Positions 1 through 7,495 of a DNA stretch of 64,000 nucleotides are shown here, in pieces. A program made the position numbers and the translations under genes. The notes below the pieces were generated by a model. That model saw only the letters and a list, made by a program, of their open reading frames with translations. It ran no database searches and was not told where the DNA came from. Every line of letters begins with the position of its first letter. Within the stretch, counting starts at the first letter, position 1. This stretch comes from DASSJT01 sp963715025 (GTDB taxonomy: Bacteria > Actinomycetota > Actinomycetes > Actinomycetales > Dermatophilaceae): contig CAVQQQ010000009.1 in the NCBI GenBank assembly GCA_963715025.1, positions 620,001 to 684,000 on the forward strand, read 5' to 3'.

Positions 1-66
1 CTCAGACTCGAAGCGCGCGCGGTGCTGCTGCAGGACGTCGAACGCCTCAAGCGCCGCGCCAGGTAG
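1..66 (+). CDS. crp: Crp/FNR-family regulator, C-terminal end only
   Basis: The reading frame entering the window stops at TAG 64-66 after 21 visible codons. The tail ends VLLQDVERLKRRAR, closely resembling my recollection of the end of mycobacterial Crp (Rv3676), where a winged-helix DNA-binding domain finishes in a basic RLARRAR-type tail. Crp is a cAMP-responsive dimeric regulator. Context supports the call: in M. tuberculosis crp converges on the metallo-beta-lactamase-fold gene, which here lies immediately to the right on the opposite strand, followed by the same RidA, DUF4177, ArsA and WhiB genes. The other strand is also open over these bases, so with so little sequence the assignment rests on the tail and the synteny. 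Confidence 0.7.
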   Translation, partial: LRLEARAVLLQDVERLKRRAR

Positions 67-127
67 CGAGGACACCAGGTCGCCAAGGCGCCAGGCGCTC
101 ATGGCCAGGTAGCACGCTGAGCGGCCG

Positions 128-925
128 CTATCGCCTGAGGTATTCCAGCTGGGCGGCCACGCTCAGCGCCGCCGCCGGCCAGACCGCCCGGGGCACATCG
201 GCATAGACCCGCTCGACCACGTCATCGACCGTCACTGCTCCCTCGACGAGCGCCTGCCGGACCTGCTCGAGCCGCTCGCGGCGGTGCACCTGGTAGAACG
301 CCACCATCGCCTCGGCGTCGGGTACCACCGGACCGTGCCCGGGCAGGATGGTGGTCACCTGCCCGTGGCCGGTCAGAGCGCGGATCCGCTCCAGGGTCTG
401 GAGGTATGCCGCGAGCTCGCCATCCGGGTGAGCCACGACCGTGGTGCCCCGGCCCAGGACCGTGTCGCCGGTCAGGAGGGCATGGTCGGCCTCCAGGGCG
501 AAGGAGATCGAGTCGCTGGTGTGGCCGGGCGTGGCGACCACTCTCAGCTCGAGCGCGCCAGCACGGATCACGTCGCCGTCTGCAAGGTCTGCGTGGCCAC
601 GACCGACCGCACGCACGGGCGACCCGGTGAGCTCGGCGAAGCGCGGAGCAGCCTCGGAGTGGTCCAGATGTCTGTGGGTGAGGATCGTCTGGGTGACGCG
701 GGCCCCGGCATCGGCGATCACACGGCATACCCGCTGGAGGTGTGCCTCGTCGAGCGGACCCGGATCGATGACCACGGCTTCCTCCGCGCCCGGCTCGAGG
801 AGAACCCATGTGTTGGTGCCGTCGAGGGTCATGGGCCCCGGGTTCGGGGCGAGGACGCAATAGGCCCGGGGGGTGATCTGACCGCCTGCCCAGGTCGCCG
901 GAACGGGCGGTGGCTGAGTGGTCAC
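128..925 (-). CDS. MBL-fold metallo-hydrolase (LACTB2-like)
   Basis: A 265-residue metallo-beta-lactamase-fold hydrolase, probably cytoplasmic. The zinc motif H-R-H-L-D-H is near residues 84-89, followed by the ATPGHTSDS and TGDTVLGRGTT segments and a late LPGHGP, in the order expected for this fold. I start it at the GTG at 923-925, which overlaps the TGA of the upstream Nudix gene (GTGA), so the two are translationally coupled; a much longer open frame upstream is just the antisense shadow of the Nudix gene. It is positionally equivalent to Rv3677c, convergent with crp. The substrate is unknown; the resemblance to LACTB2-type hydrolases is from memory. Confidence 0.88.
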   Translation of the reverse strand: MTTQPPPVPATWAGGQITPRAYCVLAPNPGPMTLDGTNTWVLLEPGAEEAVVIDPGPLDEAHLQRVCRVIADAGARVTQTILTHRHLDHSEAAPRFAELTGSPVRAVGRGHADLADGDVIRAGALELRVVATPGHTSDSISFALEADHALLTGDTVLGRGTTVVAHPDGELAAYLQTLERIRALTGHGQVTTILPGHGPVVPDAEAMVAFYQVHRRERLEQVRQALVEGAVTVDDVVERVYADVPRAVWPAAALSVAAQLEYLRR

Positions 926-1749
926 GGCAGCTCGGCCCGCAGCACTGCGCCGTCGTCGACCAGCTGGAGCACCGGCATCACGGGGGCGATCGCCGGGCGC
1001 TCCGAGAGGAAGTCGACGGCCGAGGCCGCCCGGGCGAGCTCCTCGAGACAGACCAGGGTCGGGGGAAGGAGGAGGGCCTCGCCCTCCCGGAACTGGTCGA
1101 TCAGGTCGGGCGGCCGGACCCAGTCCGAGGTGTCGGCCTCGGTGGTCTTGTCGTCGGCCCGCTGTCCCTCGGGAACGGCGGCAGCGAAGAAGCGGGTGTC
1201 GTAGCGCCGGGGCTCGAACTCGGGCGTGATCCAGTGGGCGCGATAGGAGAGCAGGTCGCTGCGGAGGGCCAGACCCTGCTCGATGAGCACCTCCGCCAGC
1301 GAGGACTCGCGGGCCAGCAGGGCGCGGCGACGCTCGTGCCATTCGGGGCTGCTGACGTCGCCGATCACCGAGTCCGGGCCGGGGCCGGCGAGGAGGACCC
1401 CACACTCCTCGAACACCTCACGCACGGCGGCCGCGACGAGTTCGCGTGCGGCGGAATCGCTGGTCTGCAGCTCGGCGGCCCACTCGGCCGCCGCGGGACC
1501 CGCCCAGGGCAGGTCGTGGGCCGCATCGCGGGGATCGACCCCACCGCCCGGGAACACCCACACGGACGGGGCGAACTTCATGGTCGCCACCCGCCGCAGC
1601 ATGAACACCTCGGGACCCGAGTCGCCGTCGCGCACGAACATCACCGTCGCGGCCAGGTGGGCTTCGGGGATCCGTCCCGGCTCCTCGAGCCAGCTGGTCG
1701 CCCGCCGGACCAGCGTGGGTGTGGTGTCCAGGGAGAAGTCGCGGATCAC
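922..1749 (-). CDS. Nudix hydrolase with an interrupted Nudix box
   Basis: A 275-residue Nudix pyrophosphohydrolase. The box starts WVFPGGGVDPRD (about residues 68-79) and ends AAVREVFEECGVLL (about 107-120), with some 30 extra residues between the halves. Such an insertion is known from NUDT19/RP2p-type enzymes, which act on CoA and related nucleotides, so that subfamily is my best guess. The start is GTG at 1747-1749. The gene is coupled by a four-base overlap to the MBL hydrolase downstream and is divergent from the DUF488 gene, leaving a 42-base shared promoter space. All metal-binding glutamates of the REVFEE half are present. Confidence 0.85.
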   Translation of the reverse strand: MIRDFSLDTTPTLVRRATSWLEEPGRIPEAHLAATVMFVRDGDSGPEVFMLRRVATMKFAPSVWVFPGGGVDPRDAAHDLPWAGPAAAEWAAELQTSDSAARELVAAAVREVFEECGVLLAGPGPDSVIGDVSSPEWHERRRALLARESSLAEVLIEQGLALRSDLLSYRAHWITPEFEPRRYDTRFFAAAVPEGQRADDKTTEADTSDWVRPPDLIDQFREGEALLLPPTLVCLEELARAASAVDFLSERPAIAPVMPVLQLVDDGAVLRAELP

Positions 1750-1791
1750 GCCCCGATGCTATGCCGACTTCGGTGGTGGCAGGATCTGGCC

Positions 1792-2178
1792 ATGGCGCTG
1801 CGCATCGTCCGGCTCGGCACTCCGAGGCTGCCCGGCGAGGGGCTGCGGATCGGCACCGTGCGGCGCCCGCCGCGAGGGGTGCCCAAGCCGGAGTTCGCCA
1901 CCCGCGACTACTACGACGTGTGGCTGCCCGAGCTGTCGCCCAGCCAGGCTCTGGTCACCCAGGCCCTTCATGCGACCGGCGACCGGGAGTGGGCGGCCTT
2001 CCTGCGGGAGTTTCGCAGGGAGATGGCGCGCCCGGAGGCCCGGCATGCGATCGACCTGTTGGCGGCACTGTCCCGCCAGACCGACCTGGCAGTCGGGTGC
2101 TACTGCGAGGACGAGTCCCGCTGCCACCGGTCGGTGCTCCGCGAGCTGCTCGCCCAGGCTGGGGCGGATTTCGCCTGA
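1792..2178 (+). CDS. DUF488-family protein
   Basis: A 128-residue protein ending in the DUF488 signature: an acidic/aromatic middle (DYYDVWLPELSPS) and the cysteine cluster GCYCEDESRCHRSVL near residues 105-119. The family is widespread and its biochemical role is not established; the conserved C..C..CHR pattern suggests a metal- or redox-dependent function, but this is inference. The ATG at 1792 is chosen because upstream codons only extend the frame into the antisense of the Nudix gene. The gene is a small stand-alone unit facing the MerR regulator downstream. Confidence 0.8.
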   Translation: MALRIVRLGTPRLPGEGLRIGTVRRPPRGVPKPEFATRDYYDVWLPELSPSQALVTQALHATGDREWAAFLREFRREMARPEARHAIDLLAALSRQTDLAVGCYCEDESRCHRSVLRELLAQAGADFA

Positions 2179-2255
2179 GGTCTCGCTGACCCGCCCGGGG
2201 TTCTCGCGGACGTCCGGAGGTGGCCGGCTGGGCTCGGGGGGTGCAGAATCGGGCG

Positions 2256-2882
2256 ATGTACGAGTACACGCTGGCGGAGCTGTCCGAGACGTCGGGTCTG
2301 CCCGAGCGCACCCTCCGGCTGTACCGGACGAAGGGCCTGCTGGACCCGCCGGAGGTCCGCGGCCGCGTGGGGTACTACGGCATCAACCACCTCACCCAGC
2401 TGCGGATGGTGAAGGCTCTGTCCGACCGTGGTTTCCCGCTGGGCGTCATCGCCGAGCTGCAGGCGAGCCGGCTGCCCCGCACCGACCTCCTGCGTCTGCT
2501 CGCCACGTCCGCGCCGCAGGGCGACTACCTCAACCGCGAGCCCACCTACCTCGACTCCGAGGCCGTCGACGAGCTGAAACGCACCGCGCCGGGGGTCCAC
2601 GAGGAGCTCGAGCGGATCGGGATCATCAACGTCGACGAGACCGGCCGCACCCACGCCGACGCGCTGTCCCTCTCCCTCATCGGCGAGCTGCTCAACGAGG
2701 GCCTGACCGCCACGCAGATCGCCACGTTCGCGCTCTACGTCGCGCGCGCCGCGGACGAGGCGGCACAGTCCATTGCCCGGCACCTGCACAACGAGGCGCT
2801 GGACGAGACCCTCCACCCGGCGCTCATCGAGGCGGCGACGGCAGTGTTCCGCGAGACGCTGAACCGGCGCCGCCGCCGCTGA
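2256..2882 (+). CDS. MerR-family transcriptional regulator
   Basis: A 208-residue regulator. The first 70 residues are a MerR winged helix: YTLAELSETSGLPERTLRLYRTKGLL followed by YYGINHLTQLRMVKAL and GVIAELQ. The rest is helical with no cysteine metal site of the kind seen in metal-sensing MerR proteins, so the ligand is unknown. ATG at 2256 is used because the HTH must begin at once; an earlier in-frame start adds a dozen residues without family resemblance. It converges on ridA, leaving only eight bases between the stop codons. Confidence 0.85.
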   Translation: MYEYTLAELSETSGLPERTLRLYRTKGLLDPPEVRGRVGYYGINHLTQLRMVKALSDRGFPLGVIAELQASRLPRTDLLRLLATSAPQGDYLNREPTYLDSEAVDELKRTAPGVHEELERIGIINVDETGRTHADALSLSLIGELLNEGLTATQIATFALYVARAADEAAQSIARHLHNEALDETLHPALIEAATAVFRETLNRRRRR

Positions 2883-2890
2883 CCGGGGCA

Positions 2891-3364
2891 TCAGGAGCGG
2901 ACGGCCACCACGATCTCGACCTCCACGGGCGAGTCGAGCGGGAGCACGGCGACGCCGACTGCCGATCGCGCATGCACACCGGCGTCGCCGAACGCCGTCC
3001 CGAGCAGCTCACTGGCGCCGTTGACCACGCCGGGCTGACCGGTGAACCCTGGATCGCTCGCCACGAAGCCCACGACCTTGACGACCCGGGTGACGCGATC
3101 GAGGTCGCCCACCACGGACTTGACCGCCGCGATGGCGTTCAGGGCACAGGTCTGGGCCAGGCCCTTCGCGTCCTCGGGGCTGACCTGACCCGCTCCGGGG
3201 CCGACCTTGCCGGTCGCCGCGAGCTGGCCGCCGATCATCGGGAGCTGGCCGGACGTGAACACCAGGTCGCCGTCCTGGAGCGCCGGGACATAGACGCCAG
3301 CAGGCGGCGCGACATCAGGGACGCTGAGCCCTAGCCGGGCGATGCGGTCCTCCACTGCAGACAT
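2891..3364 (-). CDS. ridA: RidA/YjgF-family deaminase
   Basis: A 157-residue RidA-family protein, longer than the usual 125-130 because of a 25-residue N-terminal stretch. Members hydrolyse reactive enamine/imine intermediates such as 2-aminoacrylate to 2-keto acids plus ammonia in the cytosol. Recognisable segments are FTSGQLPMIGG, QTCALNAIAAVKSVVGDLDRV and AVLPLDSPVEVEIVVAV. The usual catalytic Arg region reads ARSAVGVAVLPL. The ATG at 3362-3364 is preceded by a strong GGAGGAG, which excludes a longer start. The position matches Rv3678c between the MBL hydrolase and DUF4177. Confidence 0.88.
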   Translation of the reverse strand: MSAVEDRIARLGLSVPDVAPPAGVYVPALQDGDLVFTSGQLPMIGGQLAATGKVGPGAGQVSPEDAKGLAQTCALNAIAAVKSVVGDLDRVTRVVKVVGFVASDPGFTGQPGVVNGASELLGTAFGDAGVHARSAVGVAVLPLDSPVEVEIVVAVRS

Positions 3365-3484
3365 GCGGGCTCCTCCAGGGGTTGCGGTCGGTGGCGTCTC
3401 GGTCGCTATCTCTTCATTTGGGCGAGATAGCGACACGGGGCCAGACACCAGTTCAGGGCTGGCAGGGAACAGGACGGGCCGGGA

Positions 3485-3640
3485 TCAGGCCTTGGGTCGC
3501 TTCAGGTAGGCCACGAGGCCGGTGCCGTCGGGGCCGGTCAGGACCTGCACGAGCTCCCAGCCGTCCTCGCCCCACTGGTCGAGGATCTGCTTGGTCGCGT
3601 GCACGATGAGCGGCACGGTTGCATACTCCCACTTGGTCAT
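3485..3640 (-). CDS. Small DUF4177-like protein
   Basis: A 51-residue protein, MTKWEYATVPL..., with the W-x-L/V...GWELV pattern (EDGWELVQVL) typical of DUF4177. Function is unknown. The equivalent mycobacterial gene (Rv3678A) also lies between RidA and the ArsA pair, which supports the call. The start at 3638-3640 lies inside the first copy of an 80-base tandem repeat, so everything upstream of codon 1, including the ribosome-binding region, is repeat sequence; longer open frames there are repeat translation, not protein. No good Shine-Dalgarno is visible. Confidence 0.75.
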   Translation of the reverse strand: MTKWEYATVPLIVHATKQILDQWGEDGWELVQVLTGPDGTGLVAYLKRPKA

Positions 3641-3822
3641 GCGACGACCGCCTGAGGACACGAGCGACGAAGGAGCGAGGCCCGGAGGGCCAAGGAGCAT
3701 GGCCGAATCGGTGTGGTCATGCGACGACCGCCTGAGGACACGAGCGACGAAGGAGCCGGGTCCCACGCTCTGCGTGGGCGGCCCGGAGGGCCAAGGAGCA
3801 TGGCCGAATCGGTGTGGTCATG
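3634..3822. repeat. Tandem 80/101-base repeat with hairpins
   Basis: Unit 1 is 3634-3713 and unit 2 is 3714-3814, then a third partial unit (tggtcatg) is cut off at 3822. The units are nearly identical except for about 21 extra bases in unit 2, which form a hairpin (cccacgc-tct-gcgtggg, 3762-3778). Both contain the GC hairpin ggcccggagggcc. Unit 1 overlaps the first codons of the DUF4177 gene. The repeated string cgagcgacgaaggagc resembles intergenic repeats I associate with Intrasporangiaceae genomes, but no other copy occurs in this window. Confidence 0.85.
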
Positions 3823-3855
3823 GGCGCCACCCTAGCCGCTGGCAGGATGGCGGGC

Positions 3856-4623
3856 ATGGCTGAGCGAACCGACCCCGACGACAGCATCCAGCCGGCCGCC
3901 CCACCGGCCCGCACCACGGCATACGGCCCCGACCCGGCCCAGGTCTACGACGTGCGGCGACCTGCAGAACCTGCGCGGGGAGTCACCCTGGTCGTCATCC
4001 ACGGAGGCTTCTGGCGCGCCCGGTGGGACCGCGAGCACGCTGCAGCGCAGGCCCAGCGGTTCGCCGACCTGGGATTCGGGGTGGCCGTGCTGGAATACAG
4101 ACGGGTCGGTATGCCGGGTGGCGGCTTCCCCGGGACCCTCGAGGACGTGCGGCGCGGCTTGGGAGCCATTGCCGCCGACCCGGCCTTCGACGGACCGATC
4201 ATCGCCGTGGGGCACTCGGCCGGGGGTCATCTGGCCGTCTGGGCCGCCAGCCAGCCGGGGACGCCGCTGTCGGGCGCTGTCTCGCTGGGCGGTTGCGTCG
4301 ACCTCACGATGACGGCACGGCTCCGGTCTGGGTCCGGCGCGGTCGAGGAGTTCCTCGGCGGCGGACCCGACGAACTGCCCGACGTGTTCGCCATGGCGGA
4401 CCCGGCACTCCTGCGCCCCCTCGCCCGGGTGGTCCTCGTGCACGGCACCGACGACGAGGAGGTGCCGATCGAGGTCTCCGAGTCGTACGCCACCGCCATG
4501 GCCCGCGCGGGTGTGGACGTCCCGCTCCGGCGCATCGAGGGCGGCAGGCACTACGAGCTCATCGAGCCGCAGGCGCCTGAGTTCACCGCCGCCCTCGAGG
4601 CCGTCGAAAGCCTCGCAGCCTAG
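3856..4623 (+). CDS. Alpha/beta hydrolase, kynurenine-formamidase/BD-FAE-like
   Basis: A 255-residue serine hydrolase. The oxyanion-hole motif VVIHGGFW, the nucleophile GHSAGGH, the acid in HGTDDEEVP and the histidine in GGRHYELI occur in proper order. The HGG plus GxSxGG combination fits kynurenine formamidase or small prolyl-oligopeptidase-like esterases; the substrate is not determined. The start at ATG 3856 follows AGGATGG; an earlier in-frame ATG at 3820 lies in the tandem repeat and is less likely. It reads towards the ArsA pair with a nine-base gap and could be co-transcribed. Confidence 0.82.
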   Translation: MAERTDPDDSIQPAAPPARTTAYGPDPAQVYDVRRPAEPARGVTLVVIHGGFWRARWDREHAAAQAQRFADLGFGVAVLEYRRVGMPGGGFPGTLEDVRRGLGAIAADPAFDGPIIAVGHSAGGHLAVWAASQPGTPLSGAVSLGGCVDLTMTARLRSGSGAVEEFLGGGPDELPDVFAMADPALLRPLARVVLVHGTDDEEVPIEVSESYATAMARAGVDVPLRRIEGGRHYELIEPQAPEFTAALEAVESLAA

Positions 4624-4632
4624 GCTGGCACG

Positions 4633-5685
4633 ATGTCCGGAGTGAGCGAGGTTCCGCAGACGCCGTCGCGACGAGTGGCGAGGCTGCCGATGGCGTCGCT
4701 ACGGCTGCACATCGTCACAGGCAAGGGCGGCACTGGCAAGACGACCGTCGCGAGCGCGCTGGCCCTGGCGCTGGCCCGCGACGGGAAGCGGGTCCTCCTG
4801 GCCGAGGTCGAGGGCCGCCAGGGCATCGCGCAGACCTTCGACATCGCACCTCTGAGCACCGAGGAGGAGGTGCGCATCCTCACCGACCGCTCGGGCGGGG
4901 AGTTGCACGGCCTGAGCGTCGACGCGAAGGCCGCCCTGCTCGAGTACCTCCAGAAGTTCTACCACCTGGGGCGCGCCGGATCCCTGCTCGAGCGGTTCGG
5001 AGCCATCGACTTCGCCACGACGATTGCTCCCGGTGTCCGCGACGTCCTGCTGATCGGCAAGGTCTACGAGGCGGCCGGGCGGCGGCACGACAAGTCCGGC
5101 GAGCTCGTCTACGACGCCGTGGTCCTCGACGCCCCGCCGACCGGGCGCGTCGTGCGCTTCCTCAACGTCAACGCCGAGGTCGCCGACGTGGCCCGGGTGG
5201 GGCCGATCCGCTCGCAGGCCGACTCGATCACCCGCATGCTGAGGCACGGCTCCACTGCCGTGCACATCGTGACGCTGCTCGAGGAGATGCCGGTCCAGGA
5301 GACCGTCGACACCCTCGCCGATCTGCGGCGGGCCTCGCTGCGGCCGGGGGCGGTGATCGTCAACCAGGTGCGCGAGCCGCTGCTCGCCAACGGCTTTCTC
5401 AATAAGGCCGTCACCGGCCGCACCGGGAAGGTCTCCACCGGCATCTCCCGCGACCTGCGCTCGGTGGGCATCGGCGCCACCTCGGCGCTCGTCAGCGGCC
5501 TCCTCGCCGAGGCGGCCGAGCACGCCGACCGGGTCGCCCTCCAGCGCGAGCAGGAGGAGGTCATCACCGGTCTTGGGCTGCCGGTGGTGCGCCTTTCCGC
5601 ACTCGCCGACGGCATCGAGGGCGGCGGGATCCGGGTCCTCGCCGACGAGATCCACGACCAGCTCCTCGCAGGGGGACGGCCATGA
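4633..5685 (+). CDS. ArsA/Get3-like ATPase, first subunit
   Basis: A 350-residue deviant-Walker-A ATPase (GKGGTGKTT near residue 32), with switch segments VVLDAPPTGRVVRF and VIVNQV. It is equivalent to Rv3679 (the BagA-type member of a mycobacterial Get3-like pair). No arsenite-binding cysteine triad is visible, so arsenite export is unlikely; a role in targeting or stress protection is known only for the mycobacterial pair. ATG 4633 is the longest plausible start; ATG 4690 (MASLRLH) immediately before the P-loop is an alternative. The last codon overlaps the next gene by ATGA. Confidence 0.88.
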   Translation: MSGVSEVPQTPSRRVARLPMASLRLHIVTGKGGTGKTTVASALALALARDGKRVLLAEVEGRQGIAQTFDIAPLSTEEEVRILTDRSGGELHGLSVDAKAALLEYLQKFYHLGRAGSLLERFGAIDFATTIAPGVRDVLLIGKVYEAAGRRHDKSGELVYDAVVLDAPPTGRVVRFLNVNAEVADVARVGPIRSQADSITRMLRHGSTAVHIVTLLEEMPVQETVDTLADLRRASLRPGAVIVNQVREPLLANGFLNKAVTGRTGKVSTGISRDLRSVGIGATSALVSGLLAEAAEHADRVALQREQEEVITGLGLPVVRLSALADGIEGGGIRVLADEIHDQLLAGGRP

Positions 5686-6917
5686 CGACGCGCAGTTCAA
5701 ACCCGTTCCTCGATGTCGCCGCTCTGCTGGCCAACCGCGAGGTGCGCATCATCGTCTGCTGCGGTGCCGGGGGCGTCGGCAAGACCACCACGGCGGCGGC
5801 GCTCGGTGTCGCGGCCGCGGAGAGCGGGCGCCACGTCGTGGTCCTGACCATCGACCCGGCCAAGCGCCTCGCGCAGTCGCTCGGCCTCACCTCGCTCGAC
5901 AACTCGCCGCGGCCGGTCAAGGGTGTCGACGACTCCGCCGGCGGGTCGCTCGACGCGATGATGCTCGACATGAAGCGCACCTTCGACGAGGTCGTCGAGG
6001 CGCACTCGACCCCTGAGAAGGCAGCCCAGATCCTGGCCAACCCCTTCTACCAGGCCGTCTCCAGCTCCTTCGCCGGGACGCAGGAGTACATGGCCATGGA
6101 GAAGCTCGGACAGCTCCGGGCCATGATCGGCCGTGACGGCGGCCCCGACTGGGACCTGATCATCGTCGACACTCCGCCCTCGCGCTCGGCCCTCGACTTC
6201 CTCGACGCGCCGAAACGGCTCGGGTCCTTCCTCGACGGGCGGTTCATCCGGATCCTCACCGCGCCGGCCAAGGCTGGCGGGCGGGCCTACCTCAAGGCGT
6301 TCTCGACCGGCGTCAACCTCGTGACCTCCACCATGACCAAGATCATCGGCGGCCAGGTGCTCACCGACGTCCAGACCTTCGTCGCCGCGCTCGACACGAT
6401 GTTCGGCGGGTTTCGCGAGCGCGCGGACCTGACCTACGCCCTGCTCAAAGATGATGAGACGGCTTTCGTCGTGGTCGCCGCGCCCGAGCGCGACGCCCTG
6501 CGGGAGGCGTCCTTCTTCGTCGACCGGCTGGAGGAGGAGGGTATGCCGCTCGCCGGCGTTGTCATCAACCGGATCCAGCGCGTGGAGGCGCCGTCCCTGA
6601 GCGGCTCGCGGGCGGCAGCCGCCGCGGAGCAGCTTGCCGAGAGCGGGGTGGAGTCCGCGACCTCGGACACCACGCAGGGGCTGATGCTCCTGCACGCGGA
6701 CATCGCGCGGATTGCGGCCCGCCACCGCGCCCACGCGGAGCGGTTCACCGCCGGGCACCCCGGCATACCCATGGTGGAAGTGCCGTCAGCGGCTCAGGAC
6801 ATCCACGATCTTGACGGACTCCGCGAGGTGGGAAGGTCGCTGGAGGCAGACCAGGCGGAGGCACACCAGTCGCCGGCAGACCAGGCGACGGTCGATCAGG
6901 CGCTTTCGGACGCGTGA
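5682..6917 (+). CDS. ArsA/Get3-like ATPase, second subunit
   Basis: A 411-residue paralogue of the upstream ATPase, coupled to it by an ATGA overlap, so both are presumably made in equal amounts as a heteromer. P-loop GAGGVGKTTT lies near residue 29, TIDPAKRLAQ and IIVDTPPSRSALDFL follow. The N-terminus is shorter before the P-loop and the C-terminus carries a degenerate Ala/Asp/Gln repeat (ADQAEAHQSPADQATVDQ). It corresponds to Rv3680. The last 22 bases overlap the 3' end of the convergent whiB gene, as in a head-to-head tail arrangement, so transcripts may be mutually antisense. Confidence 0.88.
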   Translation: MTTRSSNPFLDVAALLANREVRIIVCCGAGGVGKTTTAAALGVAAAESGRHVVVLTIDPAKRLAQSLGLTSLDNSPRPVKGVDDSAGGSLDAMMLDMKRTFDEVVEAHSTPEKAAQILANPFYQAVSSSFAGTQEYMAMEKLGQLRAMIGRDGGPDWDLIIVDTPPSRSALDFLDAPKRLGSFLDGRFIRILTAPAKAGGRAYLKAFSTGVNLVTSTMTKIIGGQVLTDVQTFVAALDTMFGGFRERADLTYALLKDDETAFVVVAAPERDALREASFFVDRLEEEGMPLAGVVINRIQRVEAPSLSGSRAAAAAEQLAESGVESATSDTTQGLMLLHADIARIAARHRAHAERFTAGHPGIPMVEVPSAAQDIHDLDGLREVGRSLEADQAEAHQSPADQATVDQALSDA

Positions 6918-7219
6918 GCGCGCGCGCTCGCGAAGAGCGTTGACCAAGAGCGCACGTCCGGGCGACGGCGGAGCAGCGCCCGGCGCTCGCGCTCGGTCAT
7001 GCCGCCCCACACACCGAACTCGGTGCGGTTGTCGAGCGCGTCGGCGAGGCACTCGGCGACGACCGGGCAGCTGCGGCAGACGATCTTGGCGACCTGCTGC
7101 TCCTTGCCCTGGACGAAGAGCGCATCCGGGTCGGACTTCACGCAGGCCCCCTGCGCCGGCCAGTCGCGCACCCACCCGGGTGCGAGTTCGGCTGCGTGGC
7201 GCTCCGGCGCGATCGTCAT
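6896..7219 (-). CDS. whiB4: WhiB-family iron-sulfur regulator
   Basis: A 107-residue WhiB protein. Four cysteines at 26, 48, 51 and 57 (C...CRSCPV...C) bind a redox-sensitive 4Fe-4S cluster, and the GVWGG turn plus basic ERRALLRRRP tail follow. Wbl proteins partner with the primary sigma factor in redox and NO response. Synteny (between Get3-like genes and a PASTA penicillin-binding protein) points to WhiB4. The ATG start is preceded by GGAGGAGCCAGCC. Its 3' end overlaps the ATPase gene by 22 bases. Confidence 0.9.
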   Translation of the reverse strand: MTIAPERHAAELAPGWVRDWPAQGACVKSDPDALFVQGKEQQVAKIVCRSCPVVAECLADALDNRTEFGVWGGMTERERRALLRRRPDVRSWSTLFASARAHASESA

Positions 7220-7335
7220 GGCTGGCTCCTCCTGCCTGCTCCTGTGGACGCTGCCGAGAGAAGCGCGGCGCCTTGTTCGACCCTAGAAAGGTCTGGTTGC
7301 CTGCGACATGACCCGTTGGTGTAGTTGTCCGGACC

Positions 7336-7351
7336 AAGTGACTAGTTACTT
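7336..7351. promoter_or_regulatory. Imperfect palindrome upstream of ponA2
   Basis: The 16-base element aagtgactagttactt is symmetric at 14 of 16 positions around actagt and lies in the 276-base space between the divergent whiB and ponA2 genes. It is locally AT-rich against a very GC-rich background, which suggests an operator or promoter core. No regulator can be named. Confidence 0.35.
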
Positions 7352-7495
7352 GTGACTATGCGGCGGGCGGGATGCGGCGATTTGTCCGCATGTGGAGGGT
7401 CATGCGGGGGAGACCTGTGGTTTCACACCCGCCCGTGCTGTCTCGCGGGCGGCGTTCGCGCCGTCGCTACAGGGCCGGCGGTTACCCTTGGCCGC

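Noticed and set aside
1283..3334. 683-codon plus-strand open frame
   Set aside because: It passes through several real genes on both strands in an unused frame, Arg/Pro/Ser-rich without domains.
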